DNA of 64,000 nt from Amycolatopsis circi (lineage in GTDB: Bacteria > Actinomycetota > Actinomycetes > Mycobacteriales > Pseudonocardiaceae), in the NCBI RefSeq assembly GCF_003385235.1, contig NZ_PQIA01000011.1:59946-123945 (forward strand). Reading direction: 5' to 3'. Within the stretch, counting starts at the first letter, position 1; the number at the start of each line of letters is the position of its first letter. The position numbers and the translations under genes were made by a program. The notes under the pieces were generated by a model. It saw only the letters and a program-made list of their open reading frames with translations, did no database searches and was not told the DNA's origin. Shown piece after piece: positions 1 through 8,212 of the stretch.

Positions 1-134
1 AGATCAAGGTGCGCAAGGTGATGCAGTTGTCGCTGAGCTTCGACCACCGGGTGGTCGACGGGCAGCAGGGGTCGGAGTTCCTCGCCGACGTCGGCGCGCT
101 GCTCGCCGATCCGGCGGTCGCGATCACGTACTGA
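1..134 (+). CDS. Dihydrolipoamide acyltransferase (E2), C-terminal end only
   Basis: Only the last 43 residues lie in the window (frame from base 3, TGA at 132-134). They carry the motif DHRVVDG, the catalytic His/Asp signature of the 2-oxoacid dehydrogenase acyltransferase domain, followed by the usual C-terminal stretch ending in DPAVAITY. The enzyme moves acyl groups from lipoyl-lysine to CoA in pyruvate, 2-oxoglutarate or branched-chain complexes. Which complex cannot be decided here because lipoyl and subunit-binding domains are outside the window; a branched-chain or pyruvate E2 is the likely choice. It is the 3' gene of its unit, followed by an unrelated tetR promoter. Confidence 0.9.
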   Translation, partial: IKVRKVMQLSLSFDHRVVDGQQGSEFLADVGALLADPAVAITY

Positions 135-181
135 GCCGAGGGCCGTGTCCATCCGGGCACGGCCTTCGCTTTGCCCAGTTG

Positions 182-203
182 ACGGAGTGAGTGCTCACTC
201 CGT
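182..203. promoter_or_regulatory. Perfect 22-bp TetR-type operator
   Basis: Arms ACGGAGTGAG and CTCACTCCGT are perfect 10-bp inverted repeats around a 2-bp centre (TG). The site ends 3 bp before the GTG start of the TetR gene, so a bound repressor would block the promoter or the 5' end of the transcript. Inference: autorepression of the tetR-ABC exporter unit. Confidence 0.75.
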
Positions 204-206
204 ACC

Positions 207-812
207 GTGGCAAACATGGAAACGAGGAAAAGAGCGCCGGGGATGGCGCCGGACGACCGGCGGCGGATGATCGTCCGCGCGGTGCTTCCGCTGGTCGTCG
301 AGCACGGCCACGGGGTGACGACCGCGCAGATCGCCCGGGCCGCCGGGATCGGCGAGGGCACCATCTTCCGGGTCTTCAAGGACAAGGACGAACTGTTCGA
401 CGCGTGTGTGGAAGCCGCGCTCAATCCGGCGGAGGCGCTGGAGATGATCGGGGAGATCCCGGCTGAGCTGCCGCTGGAGAAGCGCCTGGCGGAGGCTGCC
501 GAAGCGATGAACGCGCACCTGCAGCGGATGGGCGCGGTGATGGCCGCGACCATGAAGGGACGGCCGCGCGCGATAGAGGAGGCGCGCAACCGCAAGTCGG
601 TGACCGGGGACAGCCGGCGCGAGTCGCTTGAGGCGATGCAGCGCGCGGTACGGGAGCTGTTCGTTCCGGACGCCGCCCGGCTGCGGCTGCCGGTGGACAA
701 GGCCGCGTCGCTGTTCCTGGCGCTGCTGTTCACCCAGTCCCGGCAAATGCCCGGTTCCCCGACCACCGACGAGGTCATCGACGTCTTCCTGCACGGTTCG
801 GTGCTGGCGTGA
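207..812 (+). CDS. TetR/AcrR family transcriptional regulator
   Basis: 201 residues, normal for the family. The N-terminal DNA-binding domain has its helix-turn-helix at about residues 38-57 (TTAQIARAAGIGEGTIFRVF), followed by the typical K-D-K-D-E-L-F stretch; the rest is a variable helical ligand domain. It overlaps the exporter gene by GTGA, so the two are translationally coupled, and a perfect 22-bp inverted repeat sits just upstream. Seen plus family knowledge: a local autorepressor controlling the adjacent drug or lipid exporter. The start may be GTG 207 or ATG 216; neither has a clear Shine-Dalgarno, so a short or absent leader is possible. Ligand unknown. Confidence 0.9.
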   Translation: MANMETRKRAPGMAPDDRRRMIVRAVLPLVVEHGHGVTTAQIARAAGIGEGTIFRVFKDKDELFDACVEAALNPAEALEMIGEIPAELPLEKRLAEAAEAMNAHLQRMGAVMAATMKGRPRAIEEARNRKSVTGDSRRESLEAMQRAVRELFVPDAARLRLPVDKAASLFLALLFTQSRQMPGSPTTDEVIDVFLHGSVLA

Positions 813-838
813 TCCCCGGCGGTGGGGGCGGGATCGAG

Positions 839-2767
839 ATGGCCCTCGGCCGCCGCGGTCGCCGCAGGATGGCGCAATCCGTGCCGGACAGCGGTCTCAC
901 CGGGCCGGTCGACATCCCGGAACCGGAACAGCCGGAACAGCCGAAAGGCCTGCGGGCGCGGCTGTCGCGGATGCGCACTTCGATCGCCGGCACCGTCCGC
1001 GGACTGCCGAAAGTCGCGAGGCTGACCTGGCAGGCCAGCCCGACGCTGACCATCGTGCTCGCGGTGATCACGCTGGCGTCCGGCCTGCTGCCGACGGTCA
1101 CCGCGTACCTCGCGAAAATCCTGCTGGACTCGGTGGTCGCGGCGATCCAGCATCACGGGTCGACGGCCGACATCGTGCGCATCACGCTGTTCCAGTTCGG
1201 CGTGCTGGCGGCGACCGCGATCAGCAGCTCGCTCACCACGATCGCGCAATCCCTGCTGCAGGAACGGATGACGCTCACCATCCGGCACCAGGTCATGCAG
1301 CACGCGAGCGACCTGCACCTGGCGTACTTCGAGGGTTCGACGTCGTACGACATGCTGCGCCAGGCCGCGCAGGAAGCGCCGACGCGTCCGTTGTCGATGA
1401 TGACCTCGGCGCTCGGCCTGATCCGGACGCTGATCACCTTCGCCAGCATGATCGCGCTGCTGGTGTCGATCAGTCCGTTGCTCGCGCTGGTCGCTTTGCT
1501 GGCCCCGATTCCGGCGTTCATCTCGCAGTCGAAGTACGGCTCGCGGGCGTTCTGGCTCACCTTCATGATGTCGCCGATCAAACGGCGGATGGACTATCTG
1601 TCCTCTTTGGTCACTACGGACACGTATGCCAAGGAGACCAAGCTGTTCGGCCTCGGTCCGTACTTCGTGGACCGGTTCCGGAAGCTGGGCGTGGTGGCCT
1701 ACGACCGGCAGCGGAAGCTGACGGTGAAACGAAATGTCAGCTCGACGTCGTGGGGATTGCTGAGCACGCTGGTCGGCTCGGGGATCGCGTTGTACATCGC
1801 GCTGGAAGCCGTGGGCGGCCGGCTCACGCTGGGCGACCTGGCGCTGTACACCGCCGCCGCGACGTCTGTGCAAAGCTCGGTGACCGGGCTGTTCACCGCG
1901 TTTTCCGGGATGTACGAGAACAATCTCTATCTGGACACGCTGTACCGATTCCTCGACACCAAACCGGAAATCACCGCACCGGCGAAGCCGCGACCGCTTC
2001 CGTCCACTGTGGATGGACACATCCAGTTCGAGTCGGTGAGCTTCAGCTATCCAGGCGCGGACGAACCGGCGTTGCACGGGGTGAGCTTCGAGATCCGTCC
2101 TGGCGAAACCGTCGCCGTGGTGGGCCGCAACGGCGCGGGCAAGTCGACGCTGTTCAAGCTGCTGTGTCGGCTGTATGACCCGACAGCGGGCCGGATTCTG
2201 TTGGACGGCGTGGACATCCGCGAGTACGACCCGGTGCAGCTGCGCACCAAGATCAGCGCGATGTTCCAGGATTACGTGACGTACCAAGGTACCGCGGCGG
2301 AGAACATCGGCCTCGGCGATCTGAACCGGCTCACCGATCGCGAGCACATCGAGGAGTCCGCCCGCCGAGCCGGAGCCGACGAGCGCATCGCCCGGCTGCC
2401 AACGGGTTACGACAGCCCGCTCGGCCGCTGGTTCGACCAGGGCGTGTCGCTGTCCGGCGGCGAATGGCAGAAAATCGCGCTGGCCCGGGCCTTCCAGCGC
2501 GAGGCCCCGATCCTGATCCTGGACGAGCCGACGTCTGCTTTGGACGCCCAAGCCGAGCACGACCTGTTCGACCGGCTGGACACGTTGTCGCGCGGCCGGA
2601 CGACGCTGTACATCTCGCATCGCTTCTCGACGGTCCGCCAGGCCGAGCGCATTCTGCTGCTTGACCACGGGAAGGTCGCGGAGTACGGCACGCACGAAGC
2701 ACTGATGGCGGCCGACGCCGGGTACGCGGAATTGTTCACGCTGCAAGCGGAGGCGTACTTGAAGTGA
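839..2767 (+). CDS. ABC exporter, fused permease and ATPase (half-transporter)
   Basis: Type I ABC exporter of 642 residues from ATG 839, which follows the purine-rich GGGGGCGGGA; an upstream GTG at 809 overlaps the tetR stop and would add 10 residues. Membrane domain at about residues 50-340, nucleotide-binding domain at about 395-642 with Walker A GRNGAGKST (near 420), signature LSGGE, Walker B ILILDEPTSALD and the H-loop in YISHRF. Such proteins work as homo- or heterodimers to export drugs, lipids or peptides across the inner membrane. Being coupled to a TetR gene suggests inducible export of a toxic compound. Substrate not predictable; no second half-transporter lies nearby, so a homodimer is likely. 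Confidence 0.92.
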   Translation: MALGRRGRRRMAQSVPDSGLTGPVDIPEPEQPEQPKGLRARLSRMRTSIAGTVRGLPKVARLTWQASPTLTIVLAVITLASGLLPTVTAYLAKILLDSVVAAIQHHGSTADIVRITLFQFGVLAATAISSSLTTIAQSLLQERMTLTIRHQVMQHASDLHLAYFEGSTSYDMLRQAAQEAPTRPLSMMTSALGLIRTLITFASMIALLVSISPLLALVALLAPIPAFISQSKYGSRAFWLTFMMSPIKRRMDYLSSLVTTDTYAKETKLFGLGPYFVDRFRKLGVVAYDRQRKLTVKRNVSSTSWGLLSTLVGSGIALYIALEAVGGRLTLGDLALYTAAATSVQSSVTGLFTAFSGMYENNLYLDTLYRFLDTKPEITAPAKPRPLPSTVDGHIQFESVSFSYPGADEPALHGVSFEIRPGETVAVVGRNGAGKSTLFKLLCRLYDPTAGRILLDGVDIREYDPVQLRTKISAMFQDYVTYQGTAAENIGLGDLNRLTDREHIEESARRAGADERIARLPTGYDSPLGRWFDQGVSLSGGEWQKIALARAFQREAPILILDEPTSALDAQAEHDLFDRLDTLSRGRTTLYISHRFSTVRQAERILLLDHGKVAEYGTHEALMAADAGYAELFTLQAEAYLK

Positions 2768-2798
2768 TTATCTTGGGGTGATCAGCCGAGGGGGTTTC

Positions 2799-3383
2799 GT
2801 GCTCATCACCACTCAAGACCTGGGGGTCACCGCGGGCGAGACAGCGCTGTTCAGCGGTCTCGACCTGGCCGTCGACGCCGGCGAATGCCTGGTCGTCCGC
2901 GGTGCCAACGGGGCGGGCAAGTCGACATTGCTGCGCTGTCTCTACGGGAATCAGGCGCCGACGTCCGGTTCCGTGTCCGTCTGCGGCGGACCGCCGGACG
3001 AGCGGTCCGCCGCTTTCCGCCGCCGGGTTTCCGTCCTTTTCGACGATTCGGCGCTCTTCGACGAACTCACGCCGCGCCAGCATCTCGACCTGCTGCGCAA
3101 TTCCTTCGGCGGCGAACTGGCCGACGGCCCGGTCCCGGCTCCCGATGTGCCCGCGTCGGAACTCTCCGCCGGACAACGGCGTCGGCTCCTGCTGCACGCG
3201 GCGGTCGCGCGTCCGCACGAGGTGCTGCTGCTGGACGAACCGGAACGCGCCCTCGACGCAGAGGGACGCGCCTGGCTGTCCACGCTGGTCCGCACCAGCA
3301 CCCAACGCGGTGCGGCGGTCGTCGTGGCGAGCCATCACCCGCCGCTCGCGGACGAGGTCGCGGATTACGTGGTGGACCTGTGA
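2799..3383 (+). CDS. ABC transporter ATP-binding protein (paralogue of 26229-26843)
   Basis: 194 residues from GTG 2799, chosen because CCGAGGGGG lies 4-12 bp upstream; an in-frame GTG at 2778 has no such site. Walker A GANGAGKST (residues 35-43), an unusual signature LSAGQ (122-126) instead of LSGGQ, Walker B EVLLLDEPE (141-149) and an H-loop His in VASHHP. It is small for an ABC ATPase, with little beyond the core. Its stop overlaps the start of the membrane-protein gene at 3380 by GTGA, so the two should form one ATPase/permease complex. A clear paralogue pair lies on the other strand at 24967-26843. Substrate unknown. Confidence 0.88.
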   Translation: MLITTQDLGVTAGETALFSGLDLAVDAGECLVVRGANGAGKSTLLRCLYGNQAPTSGSVSVCGGPPDERSAAFRRRVSVLFDDSALFDELTPRQHLDLLRNSFGGELADGPVPAPDVPASELSAGQRRRLLLHAAVARPHEVLLLDEPERALDAEGRAWLSTLVRTSTQRGAAVVVASHHPPLADEVADYVVDL

Positions 3384-4570
3384 AACGCCCGGACCTGGTC
3401 CTGGCGCTGGTCATCGCGGTCGGCTTGCTGGGATCGCCGTTCTACAACACCGAACTGGTGCGAAGCCAGCTGATCGGCGGCGCACCGGTGGGCACGCTCG
3501 GCAGCATGCTCGTGCTGTGCACCGGCCTCGCGCTGGCCTGGCGAGCGACGCTGCGTCGCGGATATGTCTGGGCGCATCCAGCCACGCTGACCTGGGACGA
3601 TTTCGACGACCAGCGTCCTGCCACTCTCACCCGACGGCTCGTCCTGGACTGGGCGGCCCGCTTCGCGGTCGCTGCGTACTTCTTCGCCGTTTCCGGGATG
3701 CTCATCGGCTTTCCCAGCTCGCTCGTCGGCCCGGTGGTGCTTTTCGTGGTCATCGCCGCGCTGGCCTTGGTGCAGGGCCGCCGCCGCTCGTTCCCCGGCG
3801 AATCCCTGCTGCCACTGACTCTCGCGCTGCCGCTGATCATTCCACTGTGGACATACGTGCTCGCCGCTGTTCTCTTGGCGATCGCCTTGGCCCGCTCCTC
3901 TTCGTTGCCGCACACGGTTTCTCGCGACACCTTGATCCGGCACCACACCGAACGCATGGTGCGCCGGACATCCGCCGCCTTCCTGGACGTCTGGGCGTTG
4001 CTCCCAGCGGGCCGCCCAGTGCCGTGGCGAAACGCGCTCGCCAGCCGATTCGTCGTCATCCGGTACGTCCTCACCGGAGTCCTCGCCCGGCGCTCCGCAC
4101 TCGGCCTGCCGGTCTTCCTGGCTCTCGCCGTCGTCGCCACCCACGCGACCTTCCCTGCCGTCACCTCGGTCTGGCTGATCGGCATCGGCGGCTACCTCGG
4201 GCTGCTGCCGTTCACCGCCCCGATCGCCCAACTGCATCGAGTGCCCGGGCTGCGTCGCTGGCTGGCCGCGTCCGATCTGCGGCTACATGCTGTGACCTGC
4301 GCTTTTCTGTGCGTCCTCGCCCTGCTCTGGACCGGAGTCGTCCTGCTGCTCGGCATCCCGGCGTCGATCGGCGCGGCCGTGGCGGCCTTGGTCGCCGCGC
4401 TGTCCGCCGTGCGCTCGGTGACCCGCGGACCGCTGGACTTCAGCTCGATGGGCATGGTGCTGTACGAGGGCGTCTTGATCCCCGCTGGACTGGTACGGCA
4501 ACTCGTTCGAGGACCGGATCTCCTGGTGCTCGGACTAATTGCCGCGAGTTTCCTCCCGATCTGGTTCTAG
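3380..4570 (+). CDS. Multi-spanning membrane protein, partner of the preceding ATPase
   Basis: 396 residues with roughly ten hydrophobic segments spread over the whole length. Conserved with the product of 24967-26232: LRRGYVWAHPATLTWDDF near residue 55, a GGYLGLLPF loop in the second half, and a C-terminal block RGPLDFSSMG...LVRQLVRGPDLLVLG. The GTG start lies inside the ATPase stop (GTGA), implying coupled synthesis of a transporter complex. I believe it belongs to an actinobacterial domain-of-unknown-function permease family (possibly DUF6297), but I cannot confirm the number. It carries no ATPase motif itself. Function and substrate unknown. Confidence 0.8.
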   Translation: MKRPDLVLALVIAVGLLGSPFYNTELVRSQLIGGAPVGTLGSMLVLCTGLALAWRATLRRGYVWAHPATLTWDDFDDQRPATLTRRLVLDWAARFAVAAYFFAVSGMLIGFPSSLVGPVVLFVVIAALALVQGRRRSFPGESLLPLTLALPLIIPLWTYVLAAVLLAIALARSSSLPHTVSRDTLIRHHTERMVRRTSAAFLDVWALLPAGRPVPWRNALASRFVVIRYVLTGVLARRSALGLPVFLALAVVATHATFPAVTSVWLIGIGGYLGLLPFTAPIAQLHRVPGLRRWLAASDLRLHAVTCAFLCVLALLWTGVVLLLGIPASIGAAVAALVAALSAVRSVTRGPLDFSSMGMVLYEGVLIPAGLVRQLVRGPDLLVLGLIAASFLPIWF

Positions 4571-4581
4571 GCTTGCCTGCC

Positions 4582-5079
4582 ATGGGGCGACGCATCATGG
4601 TCACCGGGTGTTCCGGGGCCGGAAAGTCCACCCTGGCCAGGCAAATCGGTGCCGCCCTCGACATCCCGGTCACGCATCTGGACCGGCTCTACTGGCGTCC
4701 CGGCTGGGTCGAGGCCCCGCCAGAGGAGTTCCGCGCCGCGGTCGCCGAGGCTGCCAGCACGGACAGTTGGGTGATCGACGGCAACTACAGCAAGACCTTC
4801 GACCTGCGCCTGCCGTTCGCCGACACCGTCGTGCTGCTGGACGCCTCCCGCTACGCCTGCCTGTTCCGCGCGGTGCGGCGGCAACTGCGCGAATGGGGCC
4901 AGGAGACGCAGGCCGCCGGATGCGTGTCGAAGATCGACGCCGAACTGGTCCAATGGATCTGGAAGTGGCCGACCCGCCGCCCGCTGATGCTGCACCGGAT
5001 CGCCGCCGGAGCCCCGTCCGCACGGCAGGTGCTGCTGCGCTCGCCCCGCGAGGTGTCCGCGTTCCTGCGGACCCTCTGA
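4582..5079 (+). CDS. P-loop kinase, adenylate kinase/topology-modulation-like
   Basis: 165 residues. Walker A GCSGAGKST at residues 9-17, then the family pattern HLDRLYWRPGW (about 32-42), WVIDGNY (about 63-69) and the R-rich stretch FRAVRRQLREWG near residue 97. This matches the small AAA-type P-loop proteins annotated as topology modulation protein or adenylate kinase-like; their substrate is generally unproven. It follows the membrane-protein gene by 11 bp with no strong ribosome binding site and may be read from the same transcript. A second ATG at 4597 would remove five residues but keep the P-loop. Confidence 0.8.
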   Translation: MGRRIMVTGCSGAGKSTLARQIGAALDIPVTHLDRLYWRPGWVEAPPEEFRAAVAEAASTDSWVIDGNYSKTFDLRLPFADTVVLLDASRYACLFRAVRRQLREWGQETQAAGCVSKIDAELVQWIWKWPTRRPLMLHRIAAGAPSARQVLLRSPREVSAFLRTL

Positions 5080-5170
5080 CCTGGACCGGCGTTCTCATCC
5101 CCGGCCACCTTTCGCGTCGCGCCAGCACCTGCGGTGATCACTTGCCGAGCCACGAATACAGTGCCCTCCC

Positions 5171-6094
5171 ATGACGACGGAATCGGCCGCGGCGATCGCC
5201 GCACAACTGGAAGCAGAGCTGGAGCAGTATCCCGGTGAGCGGGGGCAGATCCTGCTCGAGGCAGCCCAGGCGTGGCGGCAGGCCGGTGATGACGACCGTG
5301 CCGTCGCACTGCTGACGCAGGCTGTCGCACTGGGCGGCGAGGAAGGCGGCAACGCCCGAGTAAACCTCGCCGAGGTGCTGTTCGATCTCGGCCGGGCCGA
5401 GCAGGCCCAGACCCAGCTGGACGAGTTGCGGTGCGAGCAACTGTCCTCCCCGGTGCCGTATCACCTGGCCGCTGAGCTGCTGGAACACCTCGGAGAGCTT
5501 CAGCAAGCGCTGACCTGGTTCGACCTGGCCGTGGCCCGGCTGTCGAAGCAGGAGCTGGCCGACCGGAACACGGAGTTCGGATTCTTCTCCCACGCGGACA
5601 ACGTCGTGACTGGTCGCCGGCGGGTGCGCCACGCGCTGGGGTTGCCTCCGGACGAGCTGGACGAGTCGGTCCAGGGCCTGTCCGAGCGGGCCGGGGCTCT
5701 GGTCGGTGCTTCCGCCGAGCCAGCGCCTCCGGGGGAAGTGCGAGTGTTGTTCTGGCCCCGTGACGAGATTCCCCGCGCGCACGAGGCCTGGCCGCACCTG
5801 GTTCAACACCCCGAGGCGGACACCGTCATCGCCGACCGCGAGGCCGCCAACCGGGAGCTGTCCGAGACGGGCATCGCCCGGATCTTGATGGTCCCGTTGA
5901 CCACCGCGAAGCTCCGGGAGTTCGCGACTCGCACCGGTAGCGACCCGGCCGCGGAAGACACCCGGCTGGCCTGCATGAACGAGATTTTCGAGAAAGGCGG
6001 CGCGCTGAGCTGGCCCCCCGCGCGCAACGAGCCCTGCTGGTGCGGCTCGGGCGCGAAGTACAAGAAATGCTGCGGCCGTCCTCGCCTCTCCTGA
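5171..6094 (+). CDS. SEC-C motif protein with TPR-like N-terminus
   Basis: 307 residues. The first 160 are alpha-helical with TPR-like spacing (ERGQILLEAAQAWRQAGDDD, then ARVNLAEVLFDLGRAEQAQ). The C-terminus ends with EPCWCGSGAKYKKCCG, a complete SEC-C zinc-binding motif of the pattern CxCGSGxKxKxCCG. SEC-C tails occur on SecA and on many stand-alone proteins, where they bind zinc and protein or ribosome partners. The middle (EVRVLFWPRDEIPRAHEAWP) resembles other actinobacterial SEC-C proteins without known function. It stands alone: 91 bp from the kinase gene and 86 bp before FxsA. Molecular role not known. Confidence 0.8.
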   Translation: MTTESAAAIAAQLEAELEQYPGERGQILLEAAQAWRQAGDDDRAVALLTQAVALGGEEGGNARVNLAEVLFDLGRAEQAQTQLDELRCEQLSSPVPYHLAAELLEHLGELQQALTWFDLAVARLSKQELADRNTEFGFFSHADNVVTGRRRVRHALGLPPDELDESVQGLSERAGALVGASAEPAPPGEVRVLFWPRDEIPRAHEAWPHLVQHPEADTVIADREAANRELSETGIARILMVPLTTAKLREFATRTGSDPAAEDTRLACMNEIFEKGGALSWPPARNEPCWCGSGAKYKKCCGRPRLS

Positions 6095-6180
6095 CCGAGC
6101 GATCGGCAGCCACCCCGAAACTCTGACCTGCGGTGTTAGCGGTCCGGGAGCAAATCGCGGCACTCGTTCGTTCACCTGGT

Positions 6181-6645
6181 ATGGCTGTCGTGTTCCTGCT
6201 CTACGTCATCGCTGAAGTCGCCGCCATCTGGGCGGTCGGCTCGGTCGTCGGTGTGCTCGGCACGATCGCTCTGCTGATCGCGGGCGCGTTCGTGGGCTCG
6301 TGGCTGGCGCGCCGCGAGGGCGGCAAGGCGATGCGCGCGTTCATGGCGACCGCGCAGTCCGGCCGCAACCCGGAGAAGGAACTGACCGACGGCATGCTCG
6401 TCGCGCTCGGCGGCGTGCTGATCATGGTCCCCGGCTTCGTCAGCGACGTGCTGGGCCTGCTGTTCCTGCTGCCGCCGACCCGCTCGGTCGCCCGGCGGTT
6501 TTGGCTGCGCCGCGCGGAGAAGCGCGCCGTCCGGTACGCCAACCAGCGCCGCGGCCCGGTGATGGTGGTGGACAGCGAGGTTGTCGCCGACGAGCCGCGG
6601 CCGTCGAACCACCCGGTGATCGAAGGCCGGATCGTCGAAGGCTGA
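6181..6645 (+). CDS. fxsA: FxsA family membrane protein
   Basis: 154 residues from ATG 6181. I chose this start because FxsA proteins begin a few residues before the first membrane helix (here VVFLLYVIAEVAAIWAVGS); GTG 6133 would add 16 residues. The middle has the family pattern GSWLARREGGKAMRAF, then GGVLIMVPGFVSDVLGLLFL before PPTRSVARR. The Escherichia coli protein is named for suppressing F exclusion of phage T7; its biochemical role remains unclear. The tail is hydrophilic and cytoplasmic (PSNHPVIEGRIVEG). It lies 12 bp before the Vsr gene and may share its transcript. Confidence 0.88.
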   Translation: MAVVFLLYVIAEVAAIWAVGSVVGVLGTIALLIAGAFVGSWLARREGGKAMRAFMATAQSGRNPEKELTDGMLVALGGVLIMVPGFVSDVLGLLFLLPPTRSVARRFWLRRAEKRAVRYANQRRGPVMVVDSEVVADEPRPSNHPVIEGRIVEG

Positions 6646-6657
6646 GTCTTTGCCACA

Positions 6658-7086
6658 ATGACTCCCGTGGAGCGGCTGGTAACGACTTCCGCGGTGAGCG
6701 CCCGGATGAGCAAACAGAAGTCCCGCAACACCGGGATCGAAATAGCGCTGCGCAAGATCCTGCACGCCGCCGGGTTCCGCTATCGGGTGCACCGACGTCC
6801 GGTCAAAGGTGTCCGCCGCGAGGCTGACCTGGTGTTCGGCCCCTCCCGCGTCGCGGTTTTCGTGGACGGCTGTTTCTGGCACGGCTGCCCGGAACACGGC
6901 ACGTGGCCGAAGAACAACGCGGATTATTGGCGGACCAAGATCGAAACCAACCGCCGCCGAGACGCCAATACCGATCAGTTGCTGCTCGAAGCGGGCTGGC
7001 TGTCCGTGCGAATCTGGGAACACGAAGCGACCGATGTCGCCGCGTCGCGGGTGATCGAGACCGTGCAGGAACGTCGGCCCCATTAA
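6658..7086 (+). CDS. vsr: Very short patch repair endonuclease Vsr
   Basis: 142 residues, the expected size. Family hallmarks: MSKQKSRNT near residue 17, EADLVF with the probable catalytic Asp at about 57, FVDGCFWHGCPEHG (68-81, with zinc-binding Cys and catalytic His), WRTKIETNRRRD (91-102), and LSVRIWEHE near 115-123. Vsr nicks 5' of T in T:G mismatches made by deamination of 5-methylcytosine. It directly precedes a cytosine-5 methyltransferase gene by 10 bp, the usual pairing, so it should repair damage at sites that enzyme methylates. The start ATG 6658 is 12 bp after fxsA. Confidence 0.95.
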   Translation: MTPVERLVTTSAVSARMSKQKSRNTGIEIALRKILHAAGFRYRVHRRPVKGVRREADLVFGPSRVAVFVDGCFWHGCPEHGTWPKNNADYWRTKIETNRRRDANTDQLLLEAGWLSVRIWEHEATDVAASRVIETVQERRPH

Positions 7087-7096
7087 TGTTGGCGCC

Positions 7097-8212
7097 ATGC
7101 CTCTACCGGGTCAGCCCACCGCCGCGGAGTTCTTCGCGGGCATCGGTCTCGTGCGCCTAGGCCTCGAACCGGCAGGCTTCGACGTCGCGTGGTCCAACGA
7201 CATCGAACCGGCGAAGCAAGCCATGTACGAGGCACACTTCAACGACCAGGGCGCGCACGAGTACGTACTGGGCGACGTCGCCGCCCTGCGCGGTGCCGAC
7301 CTGCCCTCGGGCCTCAGCCTGGCCTGGGCGTCTTTCCCCTGCACAGACCTCTCGCTGGCCGGCTGGCGCCGCGGCCTGGCGGGCTCACACTCGTCGACGT
7401 TCTGGGAGTTCACCCGCATCCTCGACGAACTGGGCCCCGACCGTCCGCCGGTGGTAGCGCTGGAAAACGTCGTAGGCCTAGCCACGAGCCACGGCGGCGA
7501 CGACCTCCGTGCGGCGATCCACGAACTCAACCGGCTCGGGTACTCCGCCGACGTCCTGACCCTGGACGCCCGGCGATTCGTCCCGCAGTCGCGGCCGCGG
7601 TTGTTCATCGTCGGCGCGCAGAATCCGCCCTCCGATTCGCCTGCGCCCTCACCGCTGCGCCCGACTTGGCTCGCACTCGACCCTTCGCTACGGACACATC
7701 GCGCCGCTCTTCCCGCGCCCCCTCCGCTGCTGGTCACCGGGCTGTCCGCAGCCGTCGAACGCCTCTCCGCCGATGACGAACGCTGGTGGACGCCTCTGCG
7801 TGCTGACGCGTTCGTCGGATCCCTCTCGCCGCTCCAACTGGAGCGCTTGACGCAGTTGCAGGCGGGAAAGAAGCTGGTGTACCGGACGGCTTACCGGCGG
7901 ACTCGCAACGGAAAGCCAGTGTGGGAAGTCCGGCCGGACGACATCTCCGGCTGCCTCCGCACTGCCCGCGGCGGGTCGTCCAAACAGGCCGTCGTGCAGG
8001 CAGGCCGCGGCTCAGTGCGGGTCCGGTGGATGACGCCACGCGAGTACGCGCGGCTGATGGGCGCCGGGAAGTACGCGCTGGAGGGACTGCGGAACAACCA
8101 GGCCCTGTTCGGTTTCGGGGACGCGGTGTGCGTGCCGGTGGTGCAGTGGCTGTCGGAGAATTACCTGATGCCGTTGGCACGTGGGGAAATGAGCTTGGAA
8201 GCCGCGGGCTAG
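7097..8212 (+). CDS. DNA (cytosine-5-)-methyltransferase
   Basis: 371 residues with C5-methyltransferase motifs in order: motif I FAGIGLVRLG (13-22), motif IV FPCTDLS with catalytic Cys82, motif VI ENVVG near 127, motif VIII QSRPRLFIVG near 170, and the terminal motif X region around FGDAVCVPVVQWL. Residues about 210-290 between VIII and IX would be the target recognition domain, giving sequence specificity that cannot be read from the protein alone. The upstream vsr gene shows it belongs with mismatch repair. No restriction endonuclease gene is recognisable nearby, so it may be solitary, or its partner may be unrecognised. The TAG stop overlaps the stop of the gene on the other strand. Confidence 0.93.
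   Translation: MPLPGQPTAAEFFAGIGLVRLGLEPAGFDVAWSNDIEPAKQAMYEAHFNDQGAHEYVLGDVAALRGADLPSGLSLAWASFPCTDLSLAGWRRGLAGSHSSTFWEFTRILDELGPDRPPVVALENVVGLATSHGGDDLRAAIHELNRLGYSADVLTLDARRFVPQSRPRLFIVGAQNPPSDSPAPSPLRPTWLALDPSLRTHRAALPAPPPLLVTGLSAAVERLSADDERWWTPLRADAFVGSLSPLQLERLTQLQAGKKLVYRTAYRRTRNGKPVWEVRPDDISGCLRTARGGSSKQAVVQAGRGSVRVRWMTPREYARLMGAGKYALEGLRNNQALFGFGDAVCVPVVQWLSENYLMPLARGEMSLEAAG

Noticed and set aside
4582..8212. Defence island (kinase, SEC-C protein, FxsA, Vsr, methyltransferase)
   Set aside because: FxsA and SEC-C proteins are common housekeeping-type genes, no nuclease or abortive-infection domain is seen, and codon use matches the surroundings. Only the vsr-methyltransferase pair is defence-related in the broad sense.
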